NCBI GenBank assembly: GCA_003141245.1
Contig: PLLE01000019.1
Coordinates: forward strand, 8,943-68,484
DNA: 59,542 nt
Direction of reading: 5' to 3'
DNA from: Chloroflexota bacterium
Lineage (GTDB): Bacteria > Chloroflexota > Limnocylindria > Limnocylindrales > CSP1-4
Under the pieces are notes generated by a model. That model searched no databases. It was not told the DNA's origin and saw only the letters and a list, made by a program, of their open reading frames with translations. A program made the position numbers and the translations under genes. Numbering within the stretch: position 1 is the stretch's first letter; each line of letters begins with the position of its first letter. Of the stretch, positions 59,001 to 59,542 are shown piece after piece.

Positions 59001-59542
59001 ATGCATCAGGATCGGGCCGTGCACGCGGACCTGCCGGCTCAAGACACCGCCGCCTCGAAGGGCGATTCGGCGATCGCGACCGATCCATCGGCGATACCCG
59101 CGGCCCCCTCCCCGGCCGCGGTCGCGGCCGCCTTCACCGGCGGTCCGTTCGAACACGGCACCGATGCCGAGATGATCGAGCGCCGCGTCCGCACGGCCAA
59201 CCCGCTGGTCACACCGTCGCCGGGGCCGGGCGCCTCCTCGACGCTGCGCCGCGACGTGCTCTACGCGCTTCGAACCGGCGGTCCGGCCGCCCCCGACCAG
59301 GTCGCCGACCGCGTCGGGGCCAGCCGGACCGGCGTCCTGCAGCAGCTTCGAACCCTCGAGACCGCGGGGCTGGTGACTCGCAGGCTGAGCCGCCACGGAG
59401 TCGGCCGGCCGCGCCACGTCTACGACCTGACCCCCTCCGCACAGGAACTCTTCCCCGCCAACTACGGGGCGTTGACGCAGTCGGTGCTGACGGCGATCCG
59501 GACGGTCGGCGGTGAGAAGCTGATCGAGGATGTCTTCGAGGC
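59001..59542 (+). CDS. SufR-like/winged-helix transcriptional regulator (3' end outside window)
   Basis: At least 180 residues; the frame is open to the window edge. The N-terminal 75 residues are Ala/Pro-rich. Winged helix: LRRDVLYALRTGGPAAPDQVADRVGASRTGVLQQLRTLETAGLVTRRLSRHGVGRPRHVYDLTPSAQELFPANYGALTQSVLTAI. The GRPRHVYDLTPSAQELFP stretch is typical of SufR-like proteins, which bind an Fe-S cluster through C-terminal cysteines that lie beyond the window. It probably senses Fe-S or redox state. The start is unsure: ATG 59001 has a weak ribosome site. Confidence 0.8.
   Translation, partial: MHQDRAVHADLPAQDTAASKGDSAIATDPSAIPAAPSPAAVAAAFTGGPFEHGTDAEMIERRVRTANPLVTPSPGPGASSTLRRDVLYALRTGGPAAPDQVADRVGASRTGVLQQLRTLETAGLVTRRLSRHGVGRPRHVYDLTPSAQELFPANYGALTQSVLTAIRTVGGEKLIEDVFE

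Overview
The window is high-GC DNA (roughly two thirds G+C by eye), densely coded on both strands. It has no insertion sequence, CRISPR array, prophage module or rRNA. Many lipoproteins carry lipoboxes, two ECF sigma/anti-sigma pairs are present, tRNA 3' CCA ends are encoded, and coenzyme-B12 methylmalonyl-CoA genes occur. There is also a luciferase-like monooxygenase fused to a UbiA prenyltransferase. This fits an uncultured Chloroflexota (Limnocylindria-like) or, less likely, an actinobacterium. That placement is an inference from gene content; no marker gene in the window settles it.

Layout. 1-7.2 kb: the 5' end of a GH94 disaccharide phosphorylase (cut by the window edge), then secreted or membrane proteins: a zinc-ribbon/papain-like membrane protein, an Fn3-like lipoprotein with a broken relative, a Kelch lipoprotein that lost its last repeat, an RDD protein and a DUF4349 lipoprotein. 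7.3-13.1 kb: methylmalonyl-CoA decarboxylase (scpB-like), a PRC-barrel protein, a GT39 membrane glycosyltransferase, a lipoprotein, tRNA-Lys, and the MeaB GTPase with the B12-binding mutase subunit. 13.1-22.2 kb: two tandem tiny CxxC proteins, folE, a zincin, ECF sigma plus a large repeat-built anti-sigma protein, zinc-ribbon proteins, a 575-residue unknown and an ArsR-thioredoxin operon. 22.2-30.9 kb: DinB-like protein, J-domain protein, hydrolase, nitroreductase followed by a possible islet, an ABC-2 exporter and a GNAT enzyme. 31-40.4 kb: LLM-UbiA fusion translationally coupled to a CPBP protease, FecR-like protein, class III aminotransferase, excisionase-type HTH and CapA-like lipoprotein. 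40.7-46.8 kb: glutamate synthase gltB-gltD. 46.9-59.5 kb: second ECF sigma/anti-sigma pair (beta-propeller-like sensor), methyltransferase, lepB, a second Cys-rich mini-protein, tRNA-Arg, degenerate GGDEF protein, orphan DNA methyltransferase, tRNA-Glu, a hydrolase lacking its nucleophile, DUF1015 protein and a SufR-like regulator cut by the right edge.

Functional links. scpB, meaB and the B12-binding subunit point to propionyl/methylmalonyl-CoA metabolism. gltBD and the class III aminotransferase belong to nitrogen and glutamate metabolism. The two sigma/anti-sigma pairs are envelope signalling units.

Three patterns stand out. Short in-frame GC-rich tandem repeats (9-55 bp) recur in linkers and intergenic gaps every few kilobases. 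There are two independent sets of paralogous Cys-rich mini-proteins: 27418/51437, and 13508/13871 in tandem. A diverged copy of the nitroreductase 3' end at 27722-27829 bounds a lipoprotein plus Cys-rich gene.
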